This document shows, in pieces, positions 51,327-60,686 of a stretch of DNA of 64,000 nucleotides. A program made the translations under genes and the position numbers. The notes below the pieces were generated by a model. It was not told the origin of the DNA. It did no database searches and saw only the letters and a program-made list of their open reading frames with translations. Numbering within the stretch: position 1 is the stretch's first letter; every line of letters starts with the position of its first letter. Origin of the DNA: Alphaproteobacteria bacterium (lineage in GTDB: Bacteria > Pseudomonadota > Alphaproteobacteria > Micropepsales > Micropepsaceae). Where the stretch lies: NCBI GenBank assembly GCA_016783965.1, contig JADHVO010000001.1:372001-436000 (forward strand), given 5' to 3'.

Positions 51327-52112
51327 CTACGATACCAGAAAGTCGAGGACCGCCCGCTTGTAGATTTTGTCGCCGACAGCGTTCATGTGGTCGCGATTGG
51401 GAACGGTAACCGCGCGGCTATCGGCGAAGGCCGCAGCCAGCGGATCGGGCCGGCCGGTGAACGCGTCTTTCTCACCGCACACGACGAGCGCCGGAACCGA
51501 AATGCGGCCCAACGCTTCCCGCGAGAGGTTCGGCGTAGCGGCGGACATGCAGGCGGCCAGGGCGTGGCGATCCTTGCCGGGCTGGTCGGCGAAGGCGCGG
51601 AAGCCTCGCGCGGTCGCGTTGGCGATCGTGGACGGATCGGCTGCGGTCAGTGCGTCCACGATCTGTCGTCGAACCTTGGGATCGAGCACCGGATCGCGCA
51701 GGCTTTCGGGCGGATCGAGATAATTTTCGCCGACACCGGCGACGATGAGCTTCCGCACGCGCTCCGGACGTTGGGCGGCCAGGTGGACGGCGATGTACCC
51801 GCCCATCGAATAGCCCATCACGAAGGCGCTCTCGATACCGGCATCGTCCATCACGGCGATCACATCGTTGGCCATTTCATCATGGCCGTAGCCGGGCGTG
51901 GTGTGGGGCTTGTCGCTTTCGCCATGGCCGCGGCAGTCCATCGCGATGACCCGGTATCCCGCCATGGTCAGCGTGTCGTACCAGGACGGGTCCTTCCAGT
52001 TCTGGCGGCGGCTGGAGCCGAAGCCGTGGACCAGGACGATGGTCTCGGCGCCGTCGCCGACGACCTCGTAGGCTAAGCGGACGCCGTCAGTAGCGGTGGC
52101 GACTTGAGTCAT
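51327..52112 (-). CDS. Alpha/beta hydrolase
   Basis: Protein of 261 residues. HGFGSS oxyanion region, GYSMGG elbow with Ser102, and a His near the end (NRDHMNAVGDK). No signal peptide. Similar to haloperoxidase/epoxide hydrolase-type esterases. Divergent from the M20 amidohydrolase with 66 bp between starts, and followed by the twin aspartyl proteases. Substrate unknown. The very long open frame into the M20 region is a shadow and is not used. Confidence 0.85.
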   Translation of the reverse strand: MTQVATATDGVRLAYEVVGDGAETIVLVHGFGSSRRQNWKDPSWYDTLTMAGYRVIAMDCRGHGESDKPHTTPGYGHDEMANDVIAVMDDAGIESAFVMGYSMGGYIAVHLAAQRPERVRKLIVAGVGENYLDPPESLRDPVLDPKVRRQIVDALTAADPSTIANATARGFRAFADQPGKDRHALAACMSAATPNLSREALGRISVPALVVCGEKDAFTGRPDPLAAAFADSRAVTVPNRDHMNAVGDKIYKRAVLDFLVS

Positions 52113-52178
52113 TTGTTGACCTTCGCAAAGGGGTGGCGGTCTGTCTATGATGGCCCTGCCGGCCCGGAAGGTTTCCTT

Positions 52179-53447
52179 ATGCCCTTGGACGAATTGAAGA
52201 AAGACGTCTGTTCCGCAGTGGACGACATGCGCGCCGAACTGCTGGCGCTGAGCCATGCGATCCACGACGAGCCAGAGCTGGCGCTCGAAGAATTCAAGGC
52301 GGCGGAGCGCCTGACCAACGCGGTCGAGAGCCACGGCATCAAGGTGCAGCGCGAGGCGTTCGGACTGAAGACCGGTTATGTCGCCGAGTTCGGCAAGGCG
52401 AGCGGGCCGACCATCGCGATCCTGTCGGAATACGACGCCCTGCCCGGCATCGGCCATGCCTGCGGCCACAACATCATCGCGACCTCGGGCTTTGGCGCGG
52501 CGATCGCGCTGTCGAAGCTGAACGCGCGGCTGCCCGGGCGCGTGCGCTATCTCGGGACGCCGGCGGAAGAGCGCTATGGCGGCAAGGAGATCATGGCGCG
52601 TGAAGGCGCGTTCGAGAAATGCGACGCGGCGATGATGATCCATCCCTCGAACGAGAACCTGGTGACGATGCCCTGCATCGCGATTTCGGAGGTTGAGGCG
52701 ATCTATCACGGACGCACGGCGCATGCCTCGGCGATGCCGTATCGCGGGCTGAACGCCCTTGATGCGGTGGTGACCGCCTACCAGTCGATCGCGCAGCTGC
52801 GCCAGCACATCAAGAACACCGACCGCATCCACGGCATCATCACCGAAGGAGGCCTCGCGCCGAACATCGTGCCCGAGCGCGCGGCGTGCCGGTTCTATGT
52901 ACGCGCGGCGGATGCGCATGAGCTGGCGCCGCTGAAGGCGCGCGTGCAGGCGTGTTTCGAGGCCGGTGCGCTGGCGACCGGGTGCCGTCTGGAAGTGCAT
53001 TGGGGCGATACCGACTATCTGGATCTGAAAACCAACTGGCCGATGGCCGAGATGTATGAGAGCAACGCGGTGAAGCTGGCGCGCGAGTTCTTCCCCGTGG
53101 CGAACCTGCCGCCGGGCTATGCGGGGTCGACCGACATGGGCAACGTCAGTCACCGCGTGCCGTCGATCCATCCAATGCTGGGCGTCGCGCCGCCAGGCGT
53201 CATCATTCACAACCCCGAGTTCACGCGCCATGCGGCGTCGGAGAAGGGCGACCAGGCAGTGATCGACGGCGCCAAGTCGATGGCGATGACGGCGCTCGAC
53301 CTGATGTGCGATCCGCGCAAGCTGGCGGCGGCGAAGAACGATTTCGATGCGACGGCGGAGCTGTCGCGCGCGGCGATTGCGCGCTCGCGCGAGCCGATGC
53401 GGGCTAGACACGATCACAGCCATGGCGGCTGCGGCTGCGCGCGATGA
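52179..53447 (+). CDS. M20-family amidohydrolase with a His/Cys C-terminal tail
   Basis: Protein of 422 residues. Metal-dependent amidohydrolase related to the p-aminobenzoyl-glutamate hydrolase (AbgB/AmhX) group: LSEYDALPGIGHACGHN with metal ligands His93/His97 region, GTPAEERYGGK, GRTAHASAMPYRG and the late DMGNVSH block. The C-terminus ends RHDHSHGGCGCAR, an unusual metal-binding-looking tail not part of the family core. It may hydrolyse an acylated amino acid or a folate fragment. First gene of a plus-strand operon; overlaps the next by four bases. Confidence 0.85.
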   Translation: MPLDELKKDVCSAVDDMRAELLALSHAIHDEPELALEEFKAAERLTNAVESHGIKVQREAFGLKTGYVAEFGKASGPTIAILSEYDALPGIGHACGHNIIATSGFGAAIALSKLNARLPGRVRYLGTPAEERYGGKEIMAREGAFEKCDAAMMIHPSNENLVTMPCIAISEVEAIYHGRTAHASAMPYRGLNALDAVVTAYQSIAQLRQHIKNTDRIHGIITEGGLAPNIVPERAACRFYVRAADAHELAPLKARVQACFEAGALATGCRLEVHWGDTDYLDLKTNWPMAEMYESNAVKLAREFFPVANLPPGYAGSTDMGNVSHRVPSIHPMLGVAPPGVIIHNPEFTRHAASEKGDQAVIDGAKSMAMTALDLMCDPRKLAAAKNDFDATAELSRAAIARSREPMRARHDHSHGGCGCAR

Positions 53448-53815
53448 GACTGTGGCTGCTGATCGCGGCGGTGAATGGCTTTCTGGCTGTGGCATCGGGC
53501 GCGTTCGCGGCGCACGGGCTTCAGGGACGGCTGGATGCGCACGCGTTCTCGTTGTGGGAGACGGCGGCGCGATATCACATGTATCACGCGCTCGCGATCG
53601 GGCTTGCGGCGTTCGCGATACGTGACGCGGCGGCAGGTGCCGCAACTGTGGCGTCTTCATTTTTCCTCGCAGGCATTCTGCTTTTCTGCGGCTCGCTCTA
53701 TCTTGTAAGCACCATCGGCGTTCGGGCGTTGGCGATAGCCACGCCGGTGGGCGGGGTGTGTTTTCTTATCGGTTGGGCGGCGCTGGCTTTCGCGGCGATA
53801 CGGTTGAAGGTGTGA
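53444..53815 (+). CDS. DUF423 (YgdD-like) membrane protein
   Basis: Protein of 123 residues with four helices (LWLLIAAVNGFLAVASGAFA ending in AHGLQGRL, then YHALAIGLAAFAI, ASSFFLAGILLFCGSLYLVS, and GVCFLIGWAALAFAAIRL). Matches the DUF423 family of small inner-membrane proteins with unknown function. Overlaps the M20 gene by four bases and the next gene by one base, so coupled translation is expected. Confidence 0.85.
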   Translation: MRLWLLIAAVNGFLAVASGAFAAHGLQGRLDAHAFSLWETAARYHMYHALAIGLAAFAIRDAAAGAATVASSFFLAGILLFCGSLYLVSTIGVRALAIATPVGGVCFLIGWAALAFAAIRLKV

Positions 53816-55299
53816 TGCGGAACGACGAGCACATTCTGGTCGCGGGCAGCGGCATCGCGGGCCTTGGCGCGGCCCTGGCATTCGGCGGCGGCACGCGCCG
53901 CGTGACAATCCTGGACCGCGATCCTCCGCCGCCGGCGGGCTCTGCGGAGGAAGCGTTCTATTCGTGGGAACGGCGCGGGGCGACCCAACTGCGCCACAGC
54001 CACGCGTTCCTTGGGCGCCTGACCACGCTAATCCGCGAGCGCTATCCCGACCTGATGGCGGAGCTGCTGCACGAAGGCACGCGGCTGTTCGGATTCGAGG
54101 ATGGACTGACGCCGACGCTCGCCCAGCACTATGTGCCGTCCAAGGGCGACGAGGACCTGAAGCTGCTGTTCAGCCGGCGCACGACGCTGGAGCTGATCCT
54201 GCGGCGCTATGCGGCGCGCCAGCCCGGCGTGACATTCATCAACGATGCCGGCGTGCGCGGACCGATCGTGCGGCACGAGGGCGGCAAGCTGTTCGTCGAC
54301 GGCTTGAAGGTCGAGCGCATCGGTGTCGTCGAGGACATGCGCGCGGACGTGACGGTCGACGCCACGGGGCGCAACACGCTGTTCCCGGACTGGCTGCGCG
54401 CGGAAGGGGCGACCATCAAGGAAGATTCCAAGCCGTGCGGCATCCTCTATTACACGCGCCACTACAAACTGCGCGACGGGCAGGAGGAGCCCCAGCGCGA
54501 CCCGAACGCCGCCGGCGGAGCGGACCTGGGTTACATTAAATATGGCGTGTTCATCGCCGACAACCGCCACTTCTCGGTGACGGTGGCGGTACCAGAAATC
54601 GAAAGCATCTTGCGTACGGCGATCGTGAAGCCGGAGAACTTCGATGCGGCCTGCATGGCGATGCCGGGCGCGGCACGCTGGATCGATCCGGTGCGCGCGG
54701 AGCCGGTGAGCCGCGTGTTCTCCATGGGTGAGCTGCACAATGTGTGGCGCCATTATGTGGAAGACGGCGTACCGCAGGCGCTGAACTTCTTCGCCATCGG
54801 CGACGCGTCAGTGCGCACCAATCCGCTGTACGGCCGCGGCTGTTCGTTGGGCGTGGTCGAGGCGCACCTGCTGCGCGGGGCGCTGGATTCGAGCGACGAT
54901 CCGGTCGAGCGGGCGCTAACCTATGAGCGCGAAATCACCAAGGCGATGCGGCCCTATTACAACTCCATGGTCGACCTCGACCTCCAGGCGATCCGGCGTG
55001 CCGAGCATGAGCGCGATCCGAACTACCAGCCCGGCCTGCGCGCCCGGATCATGAAGAGCTTCACCGAGGAAGGCCTGATGCCGGCGCAGCGCGGCGACGT
55101 GGAAGTCAGCCGCGCCATGTCGCGCGTGTTCCACATGCTGGACGAGCCCGCGACGATGCTGCGCAAGCCGCGTGTCCTCTTGGGCGTGCTGGGCATGTGG
55201 GCAACCTCGACGGTCGAGAAGAAGCGGCGCGGTCTTTACGCGGCGAAGGCCGGGCCGGAGCGTGCCGACATGTTCAAACTCCTGAATATTGCTGCCTGA
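53815..55299 (+). CDS. FAD-dependent oxidoreductase/monooxygenase
   Basis: Protein of 494 residues. N-terminal FAD-binding GSGIAGLG at 11-18, TILDRDPPP, a DATGRN motif near residue 180 and a C-terminal second flavin block (FFAIGDASVRTNPLYGRGCS). Similar to flavin monooxygenase/dehydrogenase families, possibly a squalene- or halogenase-like oxidoreductase; substrate unknown. ATG 53815 shares one base with the DUF423 stop (TGATG). Fourth of the operon if the M20 gene is its first. Confidence 0.82.
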   Translation: MRNDEHILVAGSGIAGLGAALAFGGGTRRVTILDRDPPPPAGSAEEAFYSWERRGATQLRHSHAFLGRLTTLIRERYPDLMAELLHEGTRLFGFEDGLTPTLAQHYVPSKGDEDLKLLFSRRTTLELILRRYAARQPGVTFINDAGVRGPIVRHEGGKLFVDGLKVERIGVVEDMRADVTVDATGRNTLFPDWLRAEGATIKEDSKPCGILYYTRHYKLRDGQEEPQRDPNAAGGADLGYIKYGVFIADNRHFSVTVAVPEIESILRTAIVKPENFDAACMAMPGAARWIDPVRAEPVSRVFSMGELHNVWRHYVEDGVPQALNFFAIGDASVRTNPLYGRGCSLGVVEAHLLRGALDSSDDPVERALTYEREITKAMRPYYNSMVDLDLQAIRRAEHERDPNYQPGLRARIMKSFTEEGLMPAQRGDVEVSRAMSRVFHMLDEPATMLRKPRVLLGVLGMWATSTVEKKRRGLYAAKAGPERADMFKLLNIAA

Positions 55300-55308
55300 T
55301 CGGAGCGC

Positions 55309-56277
55309 ATGATGGTTGCCTTTCCCGAACCCAAGATGATCAAGACCAACGGCATCGACATGGCGGTGTACGAGGCCGGGCCCAGGGACGGCATCCCGGT
55401 CGTGCTGTGCCACGGCTTCCCGGAGCTCGCCTACTCCTGGCGGCACCAGCTGCCGGCGCTGGCGGCGGCCGGCTATCACGTGCTGGCGCCGGACCAGCGC
55501 GGCTATGGCCGCACGTCGCGTCCCGACGCGATCACCGACTACGACATGGAGCATCTGACGGGCGATCTTGCCGGGTTGCTGGATGCGTATGGGATCGACC
55601 GGGCGATCTTCTGCGGCCATGACTGGGGCGGGCTCGTCGTGTGGCAGATGCCGCTGTTTCATCCGAAGCGCGTGCGCGGCGTCATCGGCGTGAACACGCC
55701 GTTCATTCCGCGCGGGCCGATGGATCCGATCGCCGGCATGCGCGCGGCGTTCGGCGAGGACATGTACATCGTCTATTTCCAGAAACCGGGCGTGGCCGAT
55801 GCCGCGCTGGCGAAAGACGTTGGCAAGTCGATGCGGTTCTTCATGCGCAAGAGCGGCATGAAGGCGGCGGACTATGCCAAGCTGCCGGCCGAGCAGCGCA
55901 ACCTGGCGCTGGTGCATGCTCTCCAAGCCGACGAATCGATGTGGGGCGGCAAGCCGCTTCTTAACGCGGAGGAAACGAAGTACTTCGTCGACGCGTTCAC
56001 CAGGACCGGGTTCACCGGCGGCATCAACTGGTACCGCAACTTCACCCGCAACTGGGAGCGGAACGCGAACCTGCCGCAGAAGGTCGACGTTCCCGGCCTG
56101 ATGATCATGGCGGAGGACGACGTGGTGCTGTCGCCGGCCATGGCGGACGGGATGGAGCAGTATGTCCCGGACCTGGAGAAGGCCCTGATCCATGATTGCG
56201 GCCACTGGACCCAGCAGGAACACCCCGACAAGGTCAACACGATCATGATCGACTGGCTGAAGCGGCGGTTTATCTGA
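55309..56277 (+). CDS. Alpha/beta hydrolase, epoxide-hydrolase-like
   Basis: Protein of 322 residues with HGFPELAYSWRHQLPAL and the nucleophile elbow GHDWGG, where the acid is Asp105, as in soluble epoxide hydrolases and dehalogenases; catalytic His in DCGHWTQQEHP. The pair of oxyanion Tyr residues of epoxide hydrolases is likely in the lid but not assigned. It probably opens an epoxide or an ester. 9 bp after the FAD oxidoreductase, which may form its substrate. Confidence 0.87.
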   Translation: MMVAFPEPKMIKTNGIDMAVYEAGPRDGIPVVLCHGFPELAYSWRHQLPALAAAGYHVLAPDQRGYGRTSRPDAITDYDMEHLTGDLAGLLDAYGIDRAIFCGHDWGGLVVWQMPLFHPKRVRGVIGVNTPFIPRGPMDPIAGMRAAFGEDMYIVYFQKPGVADAALAKDVGKSMRFFMRKSGMKAADYAKLPAEQRNLALVHALQADESMWGGKPLLNAEETKYFVDAFTRTGFTGGINWYRNFTRNWERNANLPQKVDVPGLMIMAEDDVVLSPAMADGMEQYVPDLEKALIHDCGHWTQQEHPDKVNTIMIDWLKRRFI

Positions 56278-56304
56278 TTCAAAGGCCATGCCAAAATATC
56301 GGGC

Positions 56305-57201
56305 ATGGCTGCCGAATCCACCGCCGACATCGACACCTTTTCGTACGCCGATCCGTCCGATCCGCGGCTGAAGAAGCTGTTCATCCGGATCGTGGAGCGG
56401 ATGACGGGGCAGCCCTACCTGAAATGGCTGTACGAGGAGAACCGCGCCAACCCGGTGCCCGGCGAGGATTTCTGGGACGCAGCGATCCGCAAGCTGGAGC
56501 TGCACCTCAGGTACAACGAGGACGCACTCGCCAAGTGGCCGAGGACCGGGCCGCTGGTGGTGGTCGCGAACCATCCGTTCGGCGTGCTGGACGGGCTTCT
56601 GATCTGTCATCTGGTCGCGAAGGTGCGGAAGGATTTCCGCGTGCTGACCAATGCCGTGCTGCTGCGCGCCGAGGAGGTGAAGGAGTTCCTGCTGCCCGTC
56701 GATTTCGCGGAGACGGAAGAGGCGCTCCAGACCAACCTGAAGACCCGCGCCGAGGCGAAGAAGCACCTGATGAAGGGCGGCTGTCTTGTCGTGTTTCCTG
56801 CGGGCGGCGTGTCGACCACGCCGACGATCTGGCACAAGCGCGCCATCGATGCGGAATGGAAGAATCTCACCGCACGGCTGATCAGCCAGGCCAGGGCGCC
56901 GGTGGCCCCGGTGTACTTCGCCGGCCAGAACAGCCGGCTGTTCCAGATTGCGTCGCATATCTCGATGACCTTGCGATTGTCGCTGATCTTCAAGGAGGTG
57001 CACGACCGCATCGGCAGCGACGTGTACATCAAGATCGGCGAGCTGCTTCCGTTCGAGCGGGTGGCCGGGATCAACGACCGGCAATCGGTGATGGATACGC
57101 TGCGCGACATCACCTACTCGCTGGGTGAGGGCGTGCCGTCGAAGGTGACGAAGGCGCCACGCCGGCCCCGCAGGGCGCCCGGATCGAAGGCGTATCCATG
57201 A
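56305..57201 (+). CDS. Lysophospholipid acyltransferase family protein
   Basis: Protein of 298 residues of the PlsC/hemolysin-like acyltransferase family: NHPFGVLDG (the NHxxxxD motif), FPAGGVSTTP and the RISQ/KIGELLPF late blocks. Members transfer acyl groups to glycerol phosphates or ornithine lipids. The C-terminus is Arg/Pro rich. The stop overlaps the lutA start by four bases, an arrangement that couples the gene to lactate genes without an obvious biochemical reason. Confidence 0.84.
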   Translation: MAAESTADIDTFSYADPSDPRLKKLFIRIVERMTGQPYLKWLYEENRANPVPGEDFWDAAIRKLELHLRYNEDALAKWPRTGPLVVVANHPFGVLDGLLICHLVAKVRKDFRVLTNAVLLRAEEVKEFLLPVDFAETEEALQTNLKTRAEAKKHLMKGGCLVVFPAGGVSTTPTIWHKRAIDAEWKNLTARLISQARAPVAPVYFAGQNSRLFQIASHISMTLRLSLIFKEVHDRIGSDVYIKIGELLPFERVAGINDRQSVMDTLRDITYSLGEGVPSKVTKAPRRPRRAPGSKAYP

Positions 57202-57956
57202 CAGCGAAGCCGCGAGTCGGGCTGTTTGTGACTTGCCTGGTCGATCTTGTGCGGCCGCAGGTCGGGTTTGCGGCGGTGAAACTCCTCGAGCAGGCGGGGT
57301 GCCAGGTCGAGGTGCCGGCGGCGCAGACCTGTTGCGGACAGCCGGCGTGGAATGCGGGAGCGGATGCTCACGCCGTCGATATCGCTCGGCAGACGATCGC
57401 GGCGTTCGAGGGGTTCGACCATGTCGTGGTGCCGTCTGGATCGTGCGGCGGAATGATCAAGCGGCACTATCCGGAAGTGTTCGAGAAAGACGAGGCGTGG
57501 CTGGCGCGCGCGCGGGCGCTCGCGGCGAAGACACATGAGCTGATGTCGTTCCTGGTGAAGGTGCGCGGGATGAGCGGCGTGACCGCTCAGTTCGCGAAGA
57601 CGGTGTGCGTCCATGATTCCTGTTCCTCGTTGCGGGAAATGGGCGTGAAGGCAGAGCCGCGCGCGTTGCTGGGCTCGGTGAGCGGGTTGACCATCGACGA
57701 GCTGAAGGATCAACAGACGTGCTGCGGCTTCGGCGGGCTGTTCAGCGTGAAGTATCCCGAGATTTCGGAGCGCATGGCGGACGACAAGATCGCCGATGCG
57801 CTCAGTACCAAGGCGACGGTGCTGACGGGCGGCGATCTCGGCTGCCTGCTGCATCTCAAGGGGCGCATGGCGCGGCAGGGCAAGGCGCTGGAAGTTCGCC
57901 ATGCGGCGGAGATCCTGGCGGACATGGGCGGCGAGCCCGCGCTGGGCGAGCCGTGA
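57198..57956 (+). CDS. lutA: L-lactate utilisation protein LutA
   Basis: Protein of 252 residues with two CCG domains: QTCCGQPAW and QQTCCGFGG plus HDSCSS, the heterodisulfide-reductase-like iron-sulfur cluster ligands. Subunit of the LutABC (LldEFG) complex that oxidises L-lactate to pyruvate with electron transfer. Starts four bases before the end of the acyltransferase gene. Confidence 0.92.
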   Translation: MTAKPRVGLFVTCLVDLVRPQVGFAAVKLLEQAGCQVEVPAAQTCCGQPAWNAGADAHAVDIARQTIAAFEGFDHVVVPSGSCGGMIKRHYPEVFEKDEAWLARARALAAKTHELMSFLVKVRGMSGVTAQFAKTVCVHDSCSSLREMGVKAEPRALLGSVSGLTIDELKDQQTCCGFGGLFSVKYPEISERMADDKIADALSTKATVLTGGDLGCLLHLKGRMARQGKALEVRHAAEILADMGGEPALGEP

Positions 57957-59422
57957 ACCTCGATCCGCGGAATTTCCAGCAGGCAGCGCGCGAGGCGCTG
58001 AACGATCCGTTGCTGCGGCCCGCGCTGGGGCGGATGAAGACTCATTTCGGCGCGGGACGCGCGGCGGCGGTGGCGCGCTATGGCGACTTCGAGGCGCTGC
58101 GCGAGGCGGGCAAGGCGATCCGCGACTATGCGGTGACGCATCTGGATGAATTGCTGACGCAATTCGAAAGGAGCGTCGTCGCGCGCGGCGGCACGGTTCA
58201 CTGGGCGCGCGATGCGGCGGAGGCGCGCGATCTGATCCTGGGCATCCTGCGCGACGCGGGGGCGAAGACCGTCACCAAGGGCAAGTCCATGGTGACGGAG
58301 GAGATCGCGCTCAATCCGTTCCTGGAAGCGAACGGCATCGTGCCGGTCGAGACCGATCTCGGCGAATACATCGTGCAGCTGCGCCACGAGCCGCCAAGCC
58401 ACATCATCGCGCCGGCGTTCCACCTGTCGAAGGAGCAGGTGGCGGAGACGTTCTTCGCCTCGCACACCGACCTCGATCCCAAGCGGTCGCTGGTGGAGCG
58501 CAATGCGCTGGTGCAGGAGGCGCGCGCGGTGCTGCGGCGCTCGTTCGAGAGCGCCGACGCCGGGATCACGGGGGCGAATTTCCTGTCGGCCAAGGAAGGC
58601 GCGGCGGTCATCGTCACCAACGAGGGCAATGGCGACCTGACGCGGCTTCTGCCGAAGATGCACATCGTGGTGACGGGGATCGAGAAAGTGGTCGCCGACA
58701 TGAACGATGTCGCGGTGCTGCTGCGCCTGTTGCCGCGCAGCGCGACGGGGCAGCCGATCTCGACCTATGTGTCAGTGATGGCGGGTCGGCGCGGTGCGGA
58801 TGAGAGCGACGGGCCGCAGGCGTTTCATGTGGTGCTCGTGGATAACGGGCGGTCGAAGCTGATCGGGACGGAGGCGCAGGACGTTCTGCGCTGCATCCGC
58901 TGCTCGGCCTGCATCAACCACTGCCCGATCTATGGCGCGATCGGCGGGCATGCCTATGGCGCGACCTATATGGGGCCGATCGGCGCGGCGCTGAATCCGG
59001 GGGTGATGGGGGTGGAGAACGCGGCGCATCATGCGAATGCCTCGACGTTCTGCGGGCGCTGCGCGGAGGTGTGCCCGGTGAAGATTCCGCTGCCCAGGAT
59101 CATGCGCCACTGGCGCGCAGTCGAGCACAGCAAAGGGCTGGCCCCGCGGTCGATCACCGCGGGTCTGGGCGTGTGGGCGTTCGCGGCGAAGCGGCCGGGC
59201 TTGTACCGGCTCGGCGCGTCGGTCATGGCGTGGTTCCTTCGAATGATGGGGCGGCGCGGCACGGTGCATGCGCTGCCGGTGATGCAGGGCTGGTTCGCGG
59301 TCAGGGATTTTCCCGTGCCGCAGGGCAGGACGTTCCAGGCGCAGTGGAAGGCGCGGCGCCAAAACGCGGCTGAGCGAATTGGGTTGGAGGGCGGCAATTC
59401 GCGAAGCCGCCAACAAAGATGA
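57953..59422 (+). CDS. lutB: L-lactate utilisation protein LutB (iron-sulfur)
   Basis: Protein of 489 residues. An LUD domain leads into two ferredoxin-type clusters: CIRCSACINHCP and CGRCAEVCPVKIP. Start GTG at 57953 overlaps lutA by four bases (GTGA); the longer frame upstream is lutA shadow. Transfers electrons from the lactate-oxidising complex. Length and order are standard for LutB/LldF. Confidence 0.93.
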   Translation: MNLDPRNFQQAAREALNDPLLRPALGRMKTHFGAGRAAAVARYGDFEALREAGKAIRDYAVTHLDELLTQFERSVVARGGTVHWARDAAEARDLILGILRDAGAKTVTKGKSMVTEEIALNPFLEANGIVPVETDLGEYIVQLRHEPPSHIIAPAFHLSKEQVAETFFASHTDLDPKRSLVERNALVQEARAVLRRSFESADAGITGANFLSAKEGAAVIVTNEGNGDLTRLLPKMHIVVTGIEKVVADMNDVAVLLRLLPRSATGQPISTYVSVMAGRRGADESDGPQAFHVVLVDNGRSKLIGTEAQDVLRCIRCSACINHCPIYGAIGGHAYGATYMGPIGAALNPGVMGVENAAHHANASTFCGRCAEVCPVKIPLPRIMRHWRAVEHSKGLAPRSITAGLGVWAFAAKRPGLYRLGASVMAWFLRMMGRRGTVHALPVMQGWFAVRDFPVPQGRTFQAQWKARRQNAAERIGLEGGNSRSRQQR

Positions 59423-60015
59423 GCGGCGGACGCGAGGCGATCCTTCAGTCCATTCGGTCGCGGCGGTTGGTGCAGTCACCGAAGCCGCAGCCGTATTCCG
59501 CGCCGAAGACGGAGGGCGATCTGGCCGAGGCGTTCGCCCAGCGTCTGTCGTTCTGGCAGACAGATGTGCGGATGCTCGACTCCATGGCGGATGTGCCGGC
59601 GGCGGTCGCCGACGTGCTGCGCGGCAAGAACATGGCGCAGCGGGTGCATATCGCGCCGGACAGCGCGCTGGCGCTCGATCTGCCGGGCATCGAGGTGCTG
59701 CGCGAACCACCGGGGCAGAACGATGCGGCGGTGACCGAGGTGCCGTTCGCCATCGCGGAGACCGGCACCCTCGCCTATCCCGCCGGCAAAGGACGGCCGG
59801 CCTCATGGCATTTCCGCCCCGTGCTGGAGATTGCGGTGCTGCGCGCGTCCGATGTGGTGCCGGAGCTGGAGGACGTGCTGAAGCGGCTCGGCGGCGTGCT
59901 GCCGTCGACGCTCAACCTGGTCAGCGGACCCTCGCGCACCGGCGACATCGAGCAGACGATGGAGCTGGGCGCGCACGGACCGAAATCGCTGGCGGTATTG
60001 GTCGTGAAGTCATGA
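59419..60015 (+). CDS. lutC: L-lactate utilisation protein LutC (LUD domain)
   Basis: Protein of 198 residues, LUD superfamily. Conserved TEVPFAIAETGTLAYP and NLVSGPSRTGDIEQTMELGA-HGP blocks. Third subunit of the Lut complex. ATG overlaps lutB stop by four bases; the next gene also overlaps by four. Confidence 0.93.
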   Translation: MSGGREAILQSIRSRRLVQSPKPQPYSAPKTEGDLAEAFAQRLSFWQTDVRMLDSMADVPAAVADVLRGKNMAQRVHIAPDSALALDLPGIEVLREPPGQNDAAVTEVPFAIAETGTLAYPAGKGRPASWHFRPVLEIAVLRASDVVPELEDVLKRLGGVLPSTLNLVSGPSRTGDIEQTMELGAHGPKSLAVLVVKS

Positions 60016-60539
60016 ATACGAATGCTCCTACGCTTGAGACCGCGCGTCTGCGGCTGCGCGCGCATACGAAGGCGGACTTCGACGCCTGCGCGGCGATGTG
60101 GGCGGAGCCTGAAGTTGTGCGGTTTCTGGGCGGGAAGCCGAACACGCGCGAGGAGTGCTGGAACCGGATGATCCGGCAGGCGGGATTCTGGGCTTTCGCG
60201 GGCATGGGCAACTGGGTTGTCGAGACGAAGGCGGGCGAGTTCATCGGCGAGATCGGTTTCCTCTGGTTGAAGCGTGACATGGAGCCCCGGATCGAGGGCT
60301 TTCCCGAAGTGGGCTGGATCACGAACGCCCGCGCGCACGGCAAGGGCTATGCGAGCGAGGCGGTGTCGGCGGCCCTGGCCTGGGGCGATGCGAACCTTCC
60401 GTTCAAGCGGTTCACCTGCATCATCCATCCGGACAATGCGGCATCGCTGAACGTGGCGCGCAAGGCCGGGTTCGTGGAGTACGCGCGCGGCATCTATCAC
60501 AACGATCCGATCGTGTGCCTGGAGCGCGTGCCGCGCTGA
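60012..60539 (+). CDS. GNAT-family N-acetyltransferase
   Basis: Protein of 175 residues of the RimJ/RimL-like GNAT group: ETARLRLRAHTKADFDA, VGWITNARAHGKGYASEAVS (acetyl-CoA-binding) and HPDNAASLNVARKAGF. Acetylates a small molecule or a protein N-terminus; target unknown. It overlaps lutC by four bases and ends the plus-strand operon that started with the M20 gene. Confidence 0.88.
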   Translation: MNTNAPTLETARLRLRAHTKADFDACAAMWAEPEVVRFLGGKPNTREECWNRMIRQAGFWAFAGMGNWVVETKAGEFIGEIGFLWLKRDMEPRIEGFPEVGWITNARAHGKGYASEAVSAALAWGDANLPFKRFTCIIHPDNAASLNVARKAGFVEYARGIYHNDPIVCLERVPR

Positions 60540-60545
60540 CCCTTG

Positions 60546-60642
60546 TTGTCATGGCCCGCAACGGCGGGCCATCCAGTTGAGGCACCGCGAACCTCGCAAG
60601 CACGTGCAAGATGTCACCCCCGCATTCGCGGGCCATGACAAT
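60546..60642. repeat. Paired inverted REP-like palindromes
   Basis: TTGTCATGGCCCGCAACGGC... followed by GGGCCATCCAGTTGA at 60546-60580, and an inverted partner GCATTCGCGGGCCATGACAA ending at 60642. Same family as 9472, 17698 and 62803. It sits 44 bp beyond the 203-bp element copy 2 in that copy's own reading direction, as at the other site. Confidence 0.8.
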
Positions 60643-60686
60643 CAGGTTTGTGCCCGGCGCTTTTCAGTGCCGTGCGGTTCGGGTGC

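Noticed and set aside
51327..53660. 777-codon minus-strand frame
   Set aside because: Only its last 261 codons are a real alpha/beta hydrolase; the rest is antisense to the M20 gene.
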